Assembly (NCBI GenBank): GCA_034231615.1
Contig: CM067298.1
Coordinates: 873,834-937,833 of the forward strand
Origin: Meghimatium bilineatum
Lineage: Eukaryota > Mollusca > Gastropoda > Stylommatophora > Philomycidae
Direction: 5' to 3'
DNA length: 64,000 bases
This document shows, in pieces, positions 1-10,059 of this stretch. A model generated the notes under the pieces. It was not told the DNA's origin, did no database searches, and saw nothing but the letters and a program-made list of their open reading frames with translations. Every line of letters begins with the position of its first letter. Position 1 is the first letter of the stretch. Both the position numbers and the translations under genes were made by a program.

Positions 1-303
1 TGATAAATTTGAAATCTTGTCTTTGACATCATTTATCTAATTTTTATAATTTGATAAATTTGAAATCTTGTCTTTGACATCATTTATCTAATTTTTTTAA
101 TTTGATAAATTTGAAATCTTGTCTTTGACATCATTTATCTAATTTTTATAATTTGATAAATTTGAAATCTTGTCTTTGACATCGTTTATCTAATTTTTTT
201 AATAATTTGATAAATTTGAAATCTTGTCTTTGATATCGTTTATCTAATTTTTTTTATTTGATAAATTTGAAATCTTGTCTTTGACATCATTTATCTAATC
301 TTT
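1..303. repeat. 51-bp tandem repeat, about 6 copies
   Basis: A unit of about 51 bp beginning TGATAAATTTGAAATC repeats from the first base to about 303, with small length changes in its T-rich end. The array probably continues beyond the left edge. Confidence 0.95.
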
Positions 304-367
304 TCCATGATATGGGCCACATCATGATTGAGTTCTCACCATCATTTATGCATTCTAGACTTTAAAC

Positions 368-492
368 AACTATTGATGACTGATGTAGACCTGTATCATT
401 TGATTCTGGGTAAGAAAACTATTGATGATTGATGTATGCCTGTATTATTTGATTCTGGGTAAGAAAACTATTGATGATTGATGTAATCCTAT
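368..492. repeat. short tandem repeat, about 53-bp unit, 2-3 copies
   Basis: The phrase CTATTGATGATTGATGTA, followed by TTTGATTCTGGGTAAGAAAA, recurs two to three times. The sequence from about 495 to 1010 is AT-rich and shows nothing else I can assign. Confidence 0.7.
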
Positions 493-1013
493 AACTGTGA
501 TTTGATACATTATTTATGCTGTTTGAAGATTGGTTAGTGATGCCTTTGTAATTTACTTCCTGTTCATATCTTACACTTCAAAAATGAAAATAAAAATGCA
601 CAAGCATAAATAACAACATGAAATAAACTATGGTCATTGATTATCTAGAAAATATTTCATTTTTGTGAGAATAATCAACAATCATGAAATCTTTTTCGAT
701 CATATGTTTTTGTCTGACAATATTTCTGTAACATCCTATTTGAATAGAATATAGACTTCATAACAATAAAATTAAATATTATTTTTGTACTGCTGCTACT
801 AACACTACAACTAATACTTCTGCTGCTGTTAGCACTAGCAAGAAGTCTTGTTCCAAGTAAACTTCATTACACTGTTCTAAGTTTCGGCAACTTTCTGATA
901 GTATCCCCAAAAATCTATGTTATACAGAAACAATGGATACAAAGATAGCAACCAACCAAGCAAAAGATGGATTACAAAAATAAATAAAAGTCTCTGAAAT
1001 AAAAATATATAAA

Positions 1014-1080
1014 GCACACAAAAGGTCATTTTCTGAGAACTCTTCTATCCCTGATGCCGCAAGACACAAGAAGCTAAGGC
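1014..1080 (+). mobile_element. LINE-B 3'-end scrap
   Basis: This short stretch resembles the last coding bases of LINE-B (compare 12420-12470, opposite strand), around GAGAACTCTTCTATCCCTGA. It is too short to classify further. Confidence 0.4.
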
Positions 1081-1099
1081 TGAAAGAAAGATCCATATA

Positions 1100-1495
1100 A
1101 AACATTTCTATATCTAAGTAAAATAGCTCTGTATCTGTGTAAAACAGTTCTACTTCTATATCCAGATAAAATATATTTTTTGTCTGTGTAAAACAGTTCT
1201 ATTATCTATGTAAAATAGTTTTGTGTATATGTAAAATAGCTCTATATCTATGTAAAAAATGTTTATTGTCTGCGTAAAACAGTTCTATTATCTATGTAAA
1301 ATATGTTTATATCTATGTAAAACAGTTCTACTTCTATATCCAGATAAAATAGTTTTTTGTATGTGTAAAACAGTTCTGTATCTATATTTATGTAAAACAG
1401 TTCTTTATCTATATCTATGTAAAATAGTTTTACTTCTATATCTATGTAAAATAGTTTTACTTCTATATCCAGTTAAAACAGTTTTCTCTTTATAT
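1100..1495. repeat. degenerate 25-30 bp minisatellite
   Basis: Irregular copies of TCTATGTAAAACAGTTCTA, with interspersed TATATC and CAGATAAAAT segments, fill this interval. The 107-residue reading frame across it (rich in Lys-Thr-Val and Leu-Cys) is a by-product of the repeat. Confidence 0.85.
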
Positions 1496-1604
1496 ATGCT
1501 GTTCAAAAAAAGAAACACAATATTATTTCAAACATGTACCACAATTTTATTTTACAGAATTAATGTTTCAACCTTGGCATGAAGAAACTATCAGATTTTA
1601 ACTA

Positions 1605-2037
1605 AACTAAACCCATCTCCAGTCATTTCCAACCGTCCATTGATGTAGCTGGTTCGCCACTATAGTCAGTTCTGGTGCATAAAAACAGAACTTCTGTAGG
1701 GTCTTCTAGCCTAAAAACCAGTGTCGTGCAGCCAGTTCCTGATTGTTTGATTTGACATTCGATGAGCTGTTGGCATTGACTGGACTGTGGAAGATGCAGA
1801 TGCAAATTAATTCCTGAGGTGGCGCAGCCATATGATGCAATCTTTAGCAGGAGTTGTGACTCTGGGTCTTCCACTGTGCGGCGGGTCTGCTACTGAGCCA
1901 ATCTGTTGAAATCACCTCCAAAGACGACTAATAGTTCTTCTAACCACATTCAATTGTCTGGCCACTGCACTTTGTGATTGTCCAGTCCGCAAGCATCCAA
2001 TGGTGATGTATCATTGTTCTGTAGTGAGATGAGCCAT
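1605..2037 (-). pseudogene. Tc1-like transposase relic, N-terminal half
   Basis: Read from 2037 leftward, the strand starts MAHLTTEQ and then encodes a helix-turn-helix DNA-binding region typical of Tc1-like transposases. It includes AVARQLNVVRRTISRLWR, then GSVADPPHSGRPRVTTPA (the GRPR AT-hook-like linker) and TIRNWLHDTGFQARRP before the second helix-turn-helix ends. Several stops and at least two frame changes interrupt it, and the catalytic DDE half is absent. The family call rests on the motif order and GRPR linker. This is an old, dead insertion lying 3' of the last CFAP46 exon found here. Confidence 0.75.
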
Positions 2038-3004
2038 ACTTGTGCATTGAATTTTCAACTGAATTTTTTCAAGGACCATTAATATATTATTTTAAAAACT
2101 TTCATTGCTGCATGTTTTCCTGTTAAGGAGTGCAGGGAGGATTTTTTTGCGGTGGAAATAAAGGTCGCTTTGCTATAGTTGTCGCAACGACATGTACAGG
2201 AATAATTGATTATATATTAATCTTTTAACAAAATTCAATAATATGGTCAGAGAGTTTTCTGCTCAGCAAATGTTACAGTATTTTCATGAACCTGTCACCA
2301 GTTATTGTCAAAAATGTCATTTTGACCTTGACCTCTTTAAACCTCATGAATAATGAGGTTATTACAATTCAGGTAACCACGAGAGGCTAATGACCAGGTA
2401 GATACAGTCAATAGGTTGAATGATGTCCAATCAGCGAAAATCTTTTATAAAAGTAACTCCAAAAAAGTGTGTTTCTTTTTGTGAATAGTATAAAACATTT
2501 TTATATATCAATGTAAACCAGATTTGTGCCTTTATCAATGTAAACAGTTATGCTGCAGATACTTCTGTGTTTTTATATGTCACAGCACAGCTATGTCACA
2601 GCCATGTCACAGCTATATCCCAGTAATATTGATAGTGTCTGATGAAGACATCAATTCATAAAAAAGTATACATGCACAGCTGAAATACAAGAAACTGAAA
2701 GATATCCTTGAACAGCAACTTAAAGAAATGTCATAAATAAAATCAAACAAATGCAAACTCAGCATATAAAATGAATGTATTACATGCAACAAAAATGTAT
2801 AACTTCAACCAACAATCAATTATGCAGTCACACAAATGAAACAAATATGATTTCATGTTCACTATTTTTTTAAATTGTGTATAATGCATCTAAATAATTT
2901 TTTTCAAAAGAAGCATTCAAAATTGTAAATGCATTAACTTAAAGAAACAAAATATTTTGCTGCCAAAAAATAAATGACACAAATTTTGAAAGCAAATCAA
3001 ATGA
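2038..3004. other. no gene recognised
   Basis: This is AT-rich sequence with no open frame of note. It should be CFAP46 intron if the gene continues leftward. I could not find the next CFAP46 exon anywhere in 1-3000. Confidence 0.5.
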
Positions 3005-3028
3005 TTGCAATATAGAACATTCTATTAC

Positions 3029-3220
3029 TCATCAGAAACCCAGGCATCATCTTCATCTTTTAGTTTCACCTGTTCCTCTTCTTTGACTATAGTAGTATTC
3101 TCTTCTGCTTCGAGTGATGCAGAAGCTTGCGAAGATATTTCTGTCCCATCACCAGACCCAGGTTTTTCATTATCATACTCAAGTGTGGACTCATCTTCAA
3201 TTATGTCTGTTTCAAGGTCA
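3029..3220 (-). CDS. CFAP46: CFAP46 exon 8 (acidic region; splice or stop ambiguous)
   Basis: The acceptor is ATATTCTAG at 3221-3229. The first base completes an Asn codon begun by exon 7. The frame then encodes about 64 residues rich in Asp, Glu and Ser, from DLETDIIEDEST to KDEDDAWVSD, probably a disordered acidic insert. At the left end the frame meets GAG then TAA (stop at 3027-3025), but GTAATA overlaps it as a possible donor after 3029. Because CFAP46 proteins continue for more than 2,000 residues, I favour splicing. A genuine short isoform ending in VSDE is the alternative. Confidence 0.75.
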
Positions 3221-3310
3221 CTAGAATATGTATGTCAAATGTTTTCACAATAAATACTAGTCATTTCATTTCTGATACAAACACAAATATCTGAACCATT
3301 AAAAACAACA

Positions 3311-3780
3311 GAGCATGGAAGAATGGCTTCAGAATCAATGTTTCTCTCTCACACATAGTTGGTTACCTTCTTGCATGAAAGAATGGCTTCAGAATCAATG
3401 TTTCTCTCTCACACATAGTTGTCGACACCTCAGAACAGGACACAACCGACTCCGTAGTCACATGTATACAAAGTTCAAGATTGGCAACACTGCCATGTGT
3501 ACATGTGGACAGGCAGCACAGAGTGCCAAACATATACTTCAAGAGTGTTCTGAGCAAGAAATGAGGCATTGGCCAGAGGAAACAACACTGGAATCAAAGC
3601 TCTATGGGCCACTGTATGAACTACAAAGGACAGTGAGTTTTATTCAGGAGACAGAATTACAGATATAGTCATGTTTCAAGTGAACGAAAGAAAGAAGAAG
3701 AACACATGGTTACATTCTTCAGAATCAATGTTTCATCTATACAACTATCTCACACATAGTTAGTTACCTTCTATCATGTT
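3311..3780. repeat. tandem duplication with SEARCH-LIKE unit GGCTTCAGAATCAATGTTTC, split by a LINE-I fragment
   Basis: A segment of about 57 bp containing TTCAGAATCAATGTTTC and CACACATAGTT occurs twice at 3318-3420 and a third time at 3717-3765. The LINE-I fragment at 3421-3701 lies between copies two and three. Confidence 0.8.
3421..3701 (+). mobile_element. LINE-I, 5'-truncated 3' end
   Basis: This 280-bp fragment matches the last coding segment of the full-length LINE-I at 48812-52875. It covers the post-RNase H cysteine region (CTCGQAAQSAKHILQEC) to the same stop and a GAA-rich tail. A short in-frame deletion follows ECSEQE. It is flanked by ACACATAGTT (3411-3420) and ACACATGGTT (3702-3711), a probable 10-bp target-site duplication with one change. 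Confidence 0.85.
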
Positions 3781-3799
3781 CACTAATATTAGCAGCAAA

Positions 3800-3925
3800 G
3801 CATGAATGATTGACTCAGTCAAAACTAGATGAATCACTGACTCAGCTAATGCTTCATCAATAAATGACTCAGCTAATACTTCATGAATTACTGACTCAGC
3901 TATTACTTCATGAATCACTGACTCA
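3800..3925. repeat. 27-bp tandem repeat, about 4-5 copies
   Basis: The unit is close to TGACTCAGCTAATACTTCAT plus GAATCAC. It lies in CFAP46 intron 7. Confidence 0.85.
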
Positions 3926-3984
3926 ACCCTGTATTGTAAATGTCAAACTACTATATGATCATATAGTTACTGTCATTTTTGTGT

Positions 3985-4312
3985 TGTTCCTTACAGAACA
4001 AATCAACATTCTTCCGGTAGTCATAACAGAATATATCAACATTCTTCTGGAATCCTTATAGAACAAACCAATATTTTTCTAAAATCCTAACATAATAAAC
4101 ACAATTTTTCTTGCACCCATAACATAATAAGCCAACATTCTTCAGTTGCTCCTAACAGAATAAACCAATATTTATATGTTGCACCTCACAGAATAAACCA
4201 ACATTCTTTGGTGCTCATAACATAATAAACCAATATTCATCTGGTGCTCATAACATAATAAACCAATATTCATCTGGTGCTCATAACATAATAAACCAAT
4301 ATTCTTCTGTTG
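3985..4312. repeat. degenerate 33-bp tandem repeat, about 9-10 copies
   Basis: The core CATAACATAATAAACCAATATTC recurs in full or with changes. The three copies at 4205-4310 are nearly identical and the earlier ones are diverged. Confidence 0.85.
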
Positions 4313-4327
4313 ATGAAACAGACTTAC

Positions 4328-4422
4328 TTTTTAAGCACACATATTTTGTAGAACAACATCAGCTCAGGAGATGATTGAATGTCTTTAAGGATTGCTGTGC
4401 TCTCAACCAGACCATGCTGGAC
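4328..4422 (-). CDS. CFAP46: CFAP46 exon 7
   Basis: The acceptor is AAATCTAG and the donor is GTAAGT (forward ACTTAC at 4322-4327). It enters in phase 0 and leaves with two bases of a codon. It encodes 31 residues, VQHGLVESTAILKDIQSS then PELMLFYKICVLK. This corresponds to the VRHEL...FYINMLK stretch of vertebrate CFAP46. It is too short to show in an ORF list and was found by following phase from exon 6. Confidence 0.85.
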
Positions 4423-4529
4423 CTAGATTTCATGGAGCATAACAGAAACAATTTGTACATGTATCTTCTTGACTGAACAATGTTCATTGTTTCACTCAGA
4501 ACTTACTCTAGCATTCTTTCGAAATTATT

Positions 4530-4757
4530 CACAGTGCTACATTCATTTTGTTATTTTGTCAGACATCACACAGTGCTACATTTATTTTGTTGTGATGTCA
4601 GACATCACACAGTGCTACATTTATTTTGATATTTTGACAGACATCACACAGTGCTACATTTATTTTGTTGTGTTGTCAGACATCACACAGTGCTACATTT
4701 ATTTTGTTGTGATGTCAGACATCACACAGTGCTACATTTATTTTGTTGTGTTGTCTA
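4530..4757. repeat. 39-bp tandem repeat, about 6 copies
   Basis: The unit is CACACAGTGCTACATTTATTT plus TGTTGTGATGTCAGACAT. The 13-codon periodicity gives a meaningless repetitive reading frame. Confidence 0.95.
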
Positions 4758-4864
4758 TCTATTCTAACTATCTATTGTCATTTCCAATTGTGTTGTTAAA
4801 CATCGTGGAGGGAGGGGGGTCAGAGTGTTTTCTTTGGACCTTTGAGTTACATTGGCCATGGTAA

Positions 4865-5960
4865 GCCCAGGTCTATTTAATGTTTCTTTGATTGTCTGTG
4901 CCCATCAAGTTCTTGGTCTTCCTCGTGTTTTGTAGCCCGGTCTTCTGTTGATGTATGTAATAAGGGATGGTTACGTATAGCCTTTTCAAGATTTTGCTGT
5001 CCGCTCCCCAGTTTGTGCCTGCTATCTTTTTCATTATTGTCATTCTATTTCTGGCTCGTTTCTCTTCTTTTTCTGTTTTGCCCATGTTATTCTAGAGTCA
5101 AGGGTAATTCTGAGGTATGTTGGGTTCTGCTCTAGTGGGAGTACATGATTGTTTATTTTTAGTGTTGTTTTCTGTACCTTGTTGGATAGGGTGAATATTG
5201 TGTGTGTGGTTTTCTTTTCATTAATGGTATGTTTATCTGGCTCACAGTTGTATAATTTTTAATGTTTGTTGTTTGTTTTGCGTTCACTCCATTGTAACCA
5301 GCACAGATATCCATGAGATTTCCGCAGGGAGCGTGATTACGTTGTGCCACTGTTATGCGCCTTGTAGGCCTAGCACATTCGATTTTGGCATGCCTTGACA
5401 ATTAAAGGGTTGGTTGTCTATGTACACATCTGTTCCTATAATCTCTGATTCTCCTATTGTATTTATATTTATCTGCTTTGCTGGAATGGTCTTGCGTATC
5501 AGTGTAAGTACCCCTCCCATATGCCCTTCTCTGTCCTGTCTGAATGTTTGGTGGCCCCTGATATAGAATCTATGGTGTAGGTTAAGATGGGTTTCTTGTA
5601 TGCAAGCCACATCAATCTTGTCGCTATCTAGTCTAGCTGTTAGTGCCTGCTTTTTGTGGTAAATGCCTTCCGCATTCCAATGCAGTATGTTTAGTCCTTT
5701 TGTCTATCATGTGGTTTGACCAGTCATATTTTCCCGCTGTTCCCATTTCCTGGTCTTCCAAAATGGGCCAGGGTGACCACCAGTAGCTTGGGGTGGGCCC
5801 CTTCGAGGCATGGGGCCCGGCACTCTACCTGCCTGGTGAGACTCCTCAGGCAGAGCACCATAAATAGAATCCATTGTCTCAATCTGCATGAGTATCTGTA
5901 TATCAGGTACGTTGCACTTTGTTATGCGCCATATGGCCAAGTGCATTCGATTTCCGCCAG
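4865..5960 (-). pseudogene. LINE-I-related copy, internally deleted
   Basis: Reading leftward from 5960, an N-terminal segment (AGRVPGPMPRRGPPQATGG) parallels the start of the full-length LINE-I protein. Next comes an endonuclease region (HWNAEG and ACIQETHLNLHHRFYIRGHQ, with the catalytic Glu in QETH). At about 5160 it jumps to the late RT/thumb region (LEQNPTYLRITLDSRITWA). From about 4960 the sequence reads as a different LINE C-terminus (TRGRPRTWWAQTIKETLNRPG). Frames shift several times. It is a dead, chimeric or rearranged copy. Confidence 0.7.
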
Positions 5961-6418
5961 CTATTTTTTTTAGGTTTGCTTTCCTTAGATGGTCTACCTT
6001 CCCGGGATCATGAGCACCATCTGTCCAGGCTTTGTGTAGAGTTTTTTCATCTCCTAGGTGGACTGTCTTTCTGGACTCATGAGCGCCACCTGCTCAGCCG
6101 TTAGGGGAATTTTCTACATTTTCCTGCCTTTTTCCCTTATGGGATGGGGCTGATTGGGGCCTAAGGAGGGTTTTACTGACTTCTCCCTTTGTATGTTTTA
6201 GAAACTAGTTTCCTATATTCCCCTATTTTAAAGGTTCCCCCAACCCTGGTGAAGTGCATGCTGGGGTCAATGACCCCAGCTGTTGGCTTGAGCTTATAGC
6301 GGCTCATACTTGCTTGATGCTGCCCGTCACGAGACACATGGGGTATTTCAGTAGGTATATCAGTGCCACATGATATCCCACCCCGTCCTGTTGGGCAACA
6401 TCGCCAGTTTGTCCACTA
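5961..6418. other. no coding gene; possibly LINE 5' untranslated sequence
   Basis: This is moderately GC-rich sequence just upstream of the LINE-I-related copy. It contains two near repeats of CATGAGCRCCA...TCTTTCTGGA type. I see no conserved frame. Confidence 0.3.
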
Positions 6419-6419
6419 C

Positions 6420-6580
6420 TGCTTATTCTAATCAGTTCTATGATAAGACACTGAGAAATAATCAGTTCTATGATAAGACACTGAGAAATAATCAGTTCTA
6501 TGATAAGACACTGAGAAATAATCAGTTCTATGATAAGACACTGAGAAATAATCAGTTCTATGATAAGACACTGAGAAATG
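6420..6580. repeat. 30-bp tandem repeat, 5 near-perfect copies
   Basis: The unit is CAGTTCTATGATAAGACACT plus GAGAAATAAT. The period is a multiple of three, which creates a repeating QFYDKTLRNN frame. Confidence 0.97.
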
Positions 6581-6934
6581 TTTATGGTTCAACAATCAGC
6601 ATAAAGTGTCAATATATTTTTTACATAAATCTGTATTTTAACAATTTATTTCTGTATTATATAAAAGCATCTATATTTAGCACCCAAAAAACCACAACCA
6701 AATCCCCCTCCTCCCACAAAATTGTTTGACCACCCCCCCTTCCCAATATGAGCGTTTGAGATAAAACATCAGCATTAGTAATAATTACTAGGAAATTTAA
6801 CACCAAATGACATTCTTTAAAAAAATATTTTTTTAATAATTCAGGTTAGTTTTTTTGTGGTTTTTTTGGGGGTCAAAATCCATATTAATATGAAAAATCA
6901 GTACTAGTTGACACCTATGCAACAGTTCAATGAG

Positions 6935-7262
6935 AAACGTTTATAGTTCAACCATGAGACAGTGAGAAATGTTTATAGTTCAACTATGAGACAGTGAGAA
7001 AAGTTTATAGTTCAACTATGAGACAGTGAGAAATGTTTATAGTTCAACCATGAGACAGTGAGAAATGTTTATAGTTCAACCATGAAACAGTGAGAAATGT
7101 TTATAGTTCAACTATGAGACAGTGAGAAATGTTTATAGTTCAACCATGAGACAGTGAGAAATGTTTATAGTTCAACTATGAGACAGTGAGAAATGTTTAT
7201 AGTTCAACTATGAGACAGTGAGAAATGTTTATAGTTCAACCATGAGACAGTGAGAAATGTTC
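6935..7262. repeat. 30-bp tandem repeat, about 11 copies
   Basis: The unit is AGTGAGAAATGTTTATAGTT plus CAACYATGAGAC. It shares the GAGAAATGTTTA core with the array at 6420-6580, suggesting common ancestry. Confidence 0.95.
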
Positions 7263-7307
7263 ATACGAGCAAAAGATAATTCATAAGTCATACCAAATTC
7301 AACTTAC

Positions 7308-7431
7308 TATAAGACCAAAAACAGTTTTGTATAATGACGGCACATTAACTTTTATAAAATTTGCTGCAGTTGTAGCAAAATTGGAGGCTTCAGTATGATG
7401 ACCAGCGTCCACATAGCATTCAATTAAAGCT
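7308..7431 (-). CDS. CFAP46: CFAP46 exon 6
   Basis: The acceptor is TTTCTGAACAG and the donor is GTAAGTT. The first base completes the Ile codon begun in exon 5, and the exon ends in phase 0. It encodes ALIECYVDAGHHTEAS then NFATTAANFIKVNVPSLYKT and VFGLI. These match the LLECYLQAG...FCSTAAPFIKSHVP block of vertebrate CFAP46, a TPR-like helical hairpin. Confidence 0.92.
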
Positions 7432-7499
7432 CTGTTCAGAAATAAATTGCAAGAAAATTAAATAATAATCTACACACTTTGTTTACTACAGTGACTTTA

Positions 7500-7760
7500 A
7501 AATATCTAATATCATTCACATTCACATCTCATAGTATCATTCATATACACATCTCATAGTATCATTCACATACACATCTCATAGTATCATTCACATACAC
7601 ATCTCATAGTATCATTCACATACACATCTCATAGTATCATTCACATACACATCTCATAGTATCATTCACATACACATCTCATAGTATCATTCACATACAC
7701 ATCTCATAGTATCATTCACATACACATCTCATAGTATCATTCACATACACATCTCATAGC
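7500..7760. repeat. 25-bp tandem repeat, about 10 copies
   Basis: The unit is CATACACATCTCATAGTATCATTCA and is almost perfect. Confidence 0.97.
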
Positions 7761-7870
7761 CTTTATATAGGTGGACAATTGTGATGATAAATAAGTAATG
7801 ACTAGCACTGAATTTTGTTTATAGTGAGAAAGAGTGCATATATATATAAACATCTTTTAATAAGACATAC

Positions 7871-8699
7871 AAAATAGATTAATAATACCGTTCTCTAAGA
7901 TCTTGACTATGCAGATGACCTGGCCCTTTTGAGTGCAAACCACACAGATGCTCAATCTAAGCTTGACAATCTCCAACACTACTCAAATCAGATAGGGTTG
8001 AAAATCAACACATCAAAAACTCATATACTAGATTTTACGAGATCCAACGACAACATAGAAATTCAAAATGTTCTATTATTAAAAGTCAACAATTTTACAG
8101 ATTTAGGCACCAATCTAGCATTGGATGGAGACTCATCAAAAGAAATTTTACACCGTATTGCCCTTGCAGCGGGTGCTGTCAATAAACTACGTAACATCTG
8201 GACATTAAACACACTAAGAAACACCACAAAACTCAGATTGTTTAACTCCAACATCATCCCTATTCTATCATATGGATGTGAAAGTTGGAAAGCCACAAAA
8301 GCCACAGATAAAAGACTCGACTCCTTTGAAAACAAATGCCTACGTACCATTCTGAACGTTAAGTGGAGTGACTTTAAATCTAACGCTACTATAAGAGAGG
8401 AAAGCAAACAAACCTATATATCTTCCTTCATTAGACAAAGGCGTTGGACCTACATCGGCCATGTTCTCAGAATGAACAGCCTAAGAATTCCCCAGCAGTC
8501 ACTATATTGGGTGCCACCTGGAGTAAGAAGAAGAGGGAGACCTAGAGAAACTCTACAAAGAACCATTAATAGAGAAGGAATAACAATGAACAACACACAA
8601 CAATTGAAAGACCTGGCAACACAAAGACAGAAATGGAAAGCTATGGTTTCTGCCCTATGCGTCATCTAAGGTCCTGGAGGAACATAACAATAACATAAC
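7871..8699 (+). mobile_element. LINE-D copy 1, 5'-truncated, with target-site duplication
   Basis: The copy begins just before the RT catalytic YADD motif (LDYADDLALLSAN) and keeps an open frame of 246 residues to 8669. It covers the RT thumb (ILSYGCESWKATKATDKRLD) and a basic C-terminus (RQRRWTYIGHVLRMNS, RRRGRPRETL). The tail is ACATAACA-type simple sequence. Flanking 12-bp duplications AATAAGACATAC lie at 7859-7870 and 8700-8711. It is nearly identical to the minus-strand copy at 45202-45834. An RTE-type LINE is the likely class. Confidence 0.9.
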
Positions 8700-8753
8700 A
8701 ATAAGACATACGCACAAACATATTGTTCGAGGGCAATACATCTGATAGCTTTT

Positions 8754-8810
8754 CAGTAAAGTCTGCAGTAAAGTCTGCAGTAAAGTCTGCAGTAAAGTCT
8801 GCAGTAAAGC
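8754..8810. repeat. 12-bp tandem repeat, 4-5 copies
   Basis: The unit is AGTAAAGTCTGC. Confidence 0.95.
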
Positions 8811-8869
8811 AGGGGTCCGTTTTAGCACACGTATCTTCGTAGCTCTTCTGAAACATTATATTACAGATT

Positions 8870-9385
8870 CAGCAGGTGACATTCTCATCCACACCCGTTA
8901 CGATGGGTCACTCTTCAACTTAGCGTGTCTCAGAGCACAGACAAAAACATAGGAAATACTCATCAGAGAACTTCTCTTCACCGGTGATGCTGCACTAGCG
9001 GTACACAGTAAGTCCACCTTGCAATCCCTAATTCACAATATAACAAAGGCTTTCAAGCTGTTCTTGATGACAATAAGCATTACTAAAACTGTGGCAATGT
9101 GTCAGGGATCTACAATACCAACAAACATCACTTTAAACAACACTCATATCAAGCAAGTCAACAACTTTTGCTACCTAGGATCCAGAATTACATTCATCCT
9201 TTCACTAGACAATGAAATAAATGCATGTATAAGGAAAGCGGATACCATTTTCGGCGGATTGTCAAAGTGAGCTTGGAAAAATCATACGCTAAATTTGAAA
9301 ACAAAGATACAGATCTATAAAAACGCATGCTGAGTACACTATACTACGGATCTGAAACATGGACTACCTACACCAAACATGAGAG
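8870..9385 (+). pseudogene. RT fragment of an RTE/BovB-like LINE
   Basis: The fragment reads through several stops and frames: DGSLFNLACLRAQTKT, IRELLFTGDAALAVH (YADD-equivalent degraded to TGDA), KQVNNFCYLGSRIT, ADTIFGGLSK and TDLKHG. This matches the LFADDAALVAH...FCYLGS layout of RTE-type reverse transcriptases. It is inactive. Confidence 0.75.
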
Positions 9386-9389
9386 GAGA

Positions 9390-9783
9390 CATGAAAGGCA
9401 CAAACAAAAATCGTCCATTACTATTATATGATTGCTTGAAAAGTTCTTATTGCTAAATGACAATGTGCAAGATGCAAACGGCCACACAAACATACATACA
9501 TAAGTATGCACAAACACACAAAAATAACCTGATGACTTTGAGTCCCTACTGAGGACACATCTATAGACCTGCCTGTGTGTATATTTGTGTGTATACATAT
9601 ATATATACACACACTATCAGTGTGAGATCTTCCTTCATGAGAAATTTGGCTGCTGTCTAAAAGTGTAATGGTTGAATTATAGTTCTCAAGAAAAGATTAA
9701 TAATAAATATTAGCTGCAGATCATTTGAAATCAAATTATATCACAAAATGGCAGGCGACCATTGATTAAAAATGTGAACTTAC
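9390..9783. other. no gene; short TA/CA microsatellite
   Basis: A (TA/CA) run lies at about 9583-9613. The remainder is AT-rich intron sequence. Confidence 0.5.
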
Positions 9784-9948
9784 ATCATCATTTGGGCACG
9801 CCAAGCATGATCTTTATCACTGATATCATCTAAAGCTTTCACAACTTGATACAAACTGTTGATAATGTACTTGCGGAAGCCTGACTTGAGGAATGGCTGG
9901 CAGATTTGCCAATAAATAACTGAAGCATTGTATGCCAAAAAGTGGTAC
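9784..9948 (-). CDS. CFAP46: CFAP46 exon 5
   Basis: The acceptor is TTTATTTAG and the donor is GTAAGTT (forward AACTTAC). The exon enters after two bases of an Arg codon from exon 4 and ends two bases into an Ile codon. It encodes YHFLAYNASVIYWQICQPFL then KSGFRKYIINSLYQVVKAL, DDISDKDHAWRAQMM. This is the most diagnostic block: vertebrate CFAP46 has FLVYNASVLYW...RPFLKPGYR...PSLSQ at the same position. Confidence 0.95.
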
Positions 9949-10059
9949 CTAAATAAATCATGAACAAAATAAGTTAATTATTTAATTATTTTTAAAACAG
10001 TACATTTTAAATTTTAATATTTTTAAATACTAATTAATATATGATGTTAACAACTTAAA

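Noticed and set aside
1..3000. A further CFAP46 exon left of exon 8
   Set aside because: No minus-strand frame with the right phase, splice sites and resemblance was found.
3005..3253. 82-residue Ser-rich plus-strand ORF
   Set aside because: It is the antisense of the acidic CFAP46 exon 8, whose minus-strand reading has splice sites in phase.
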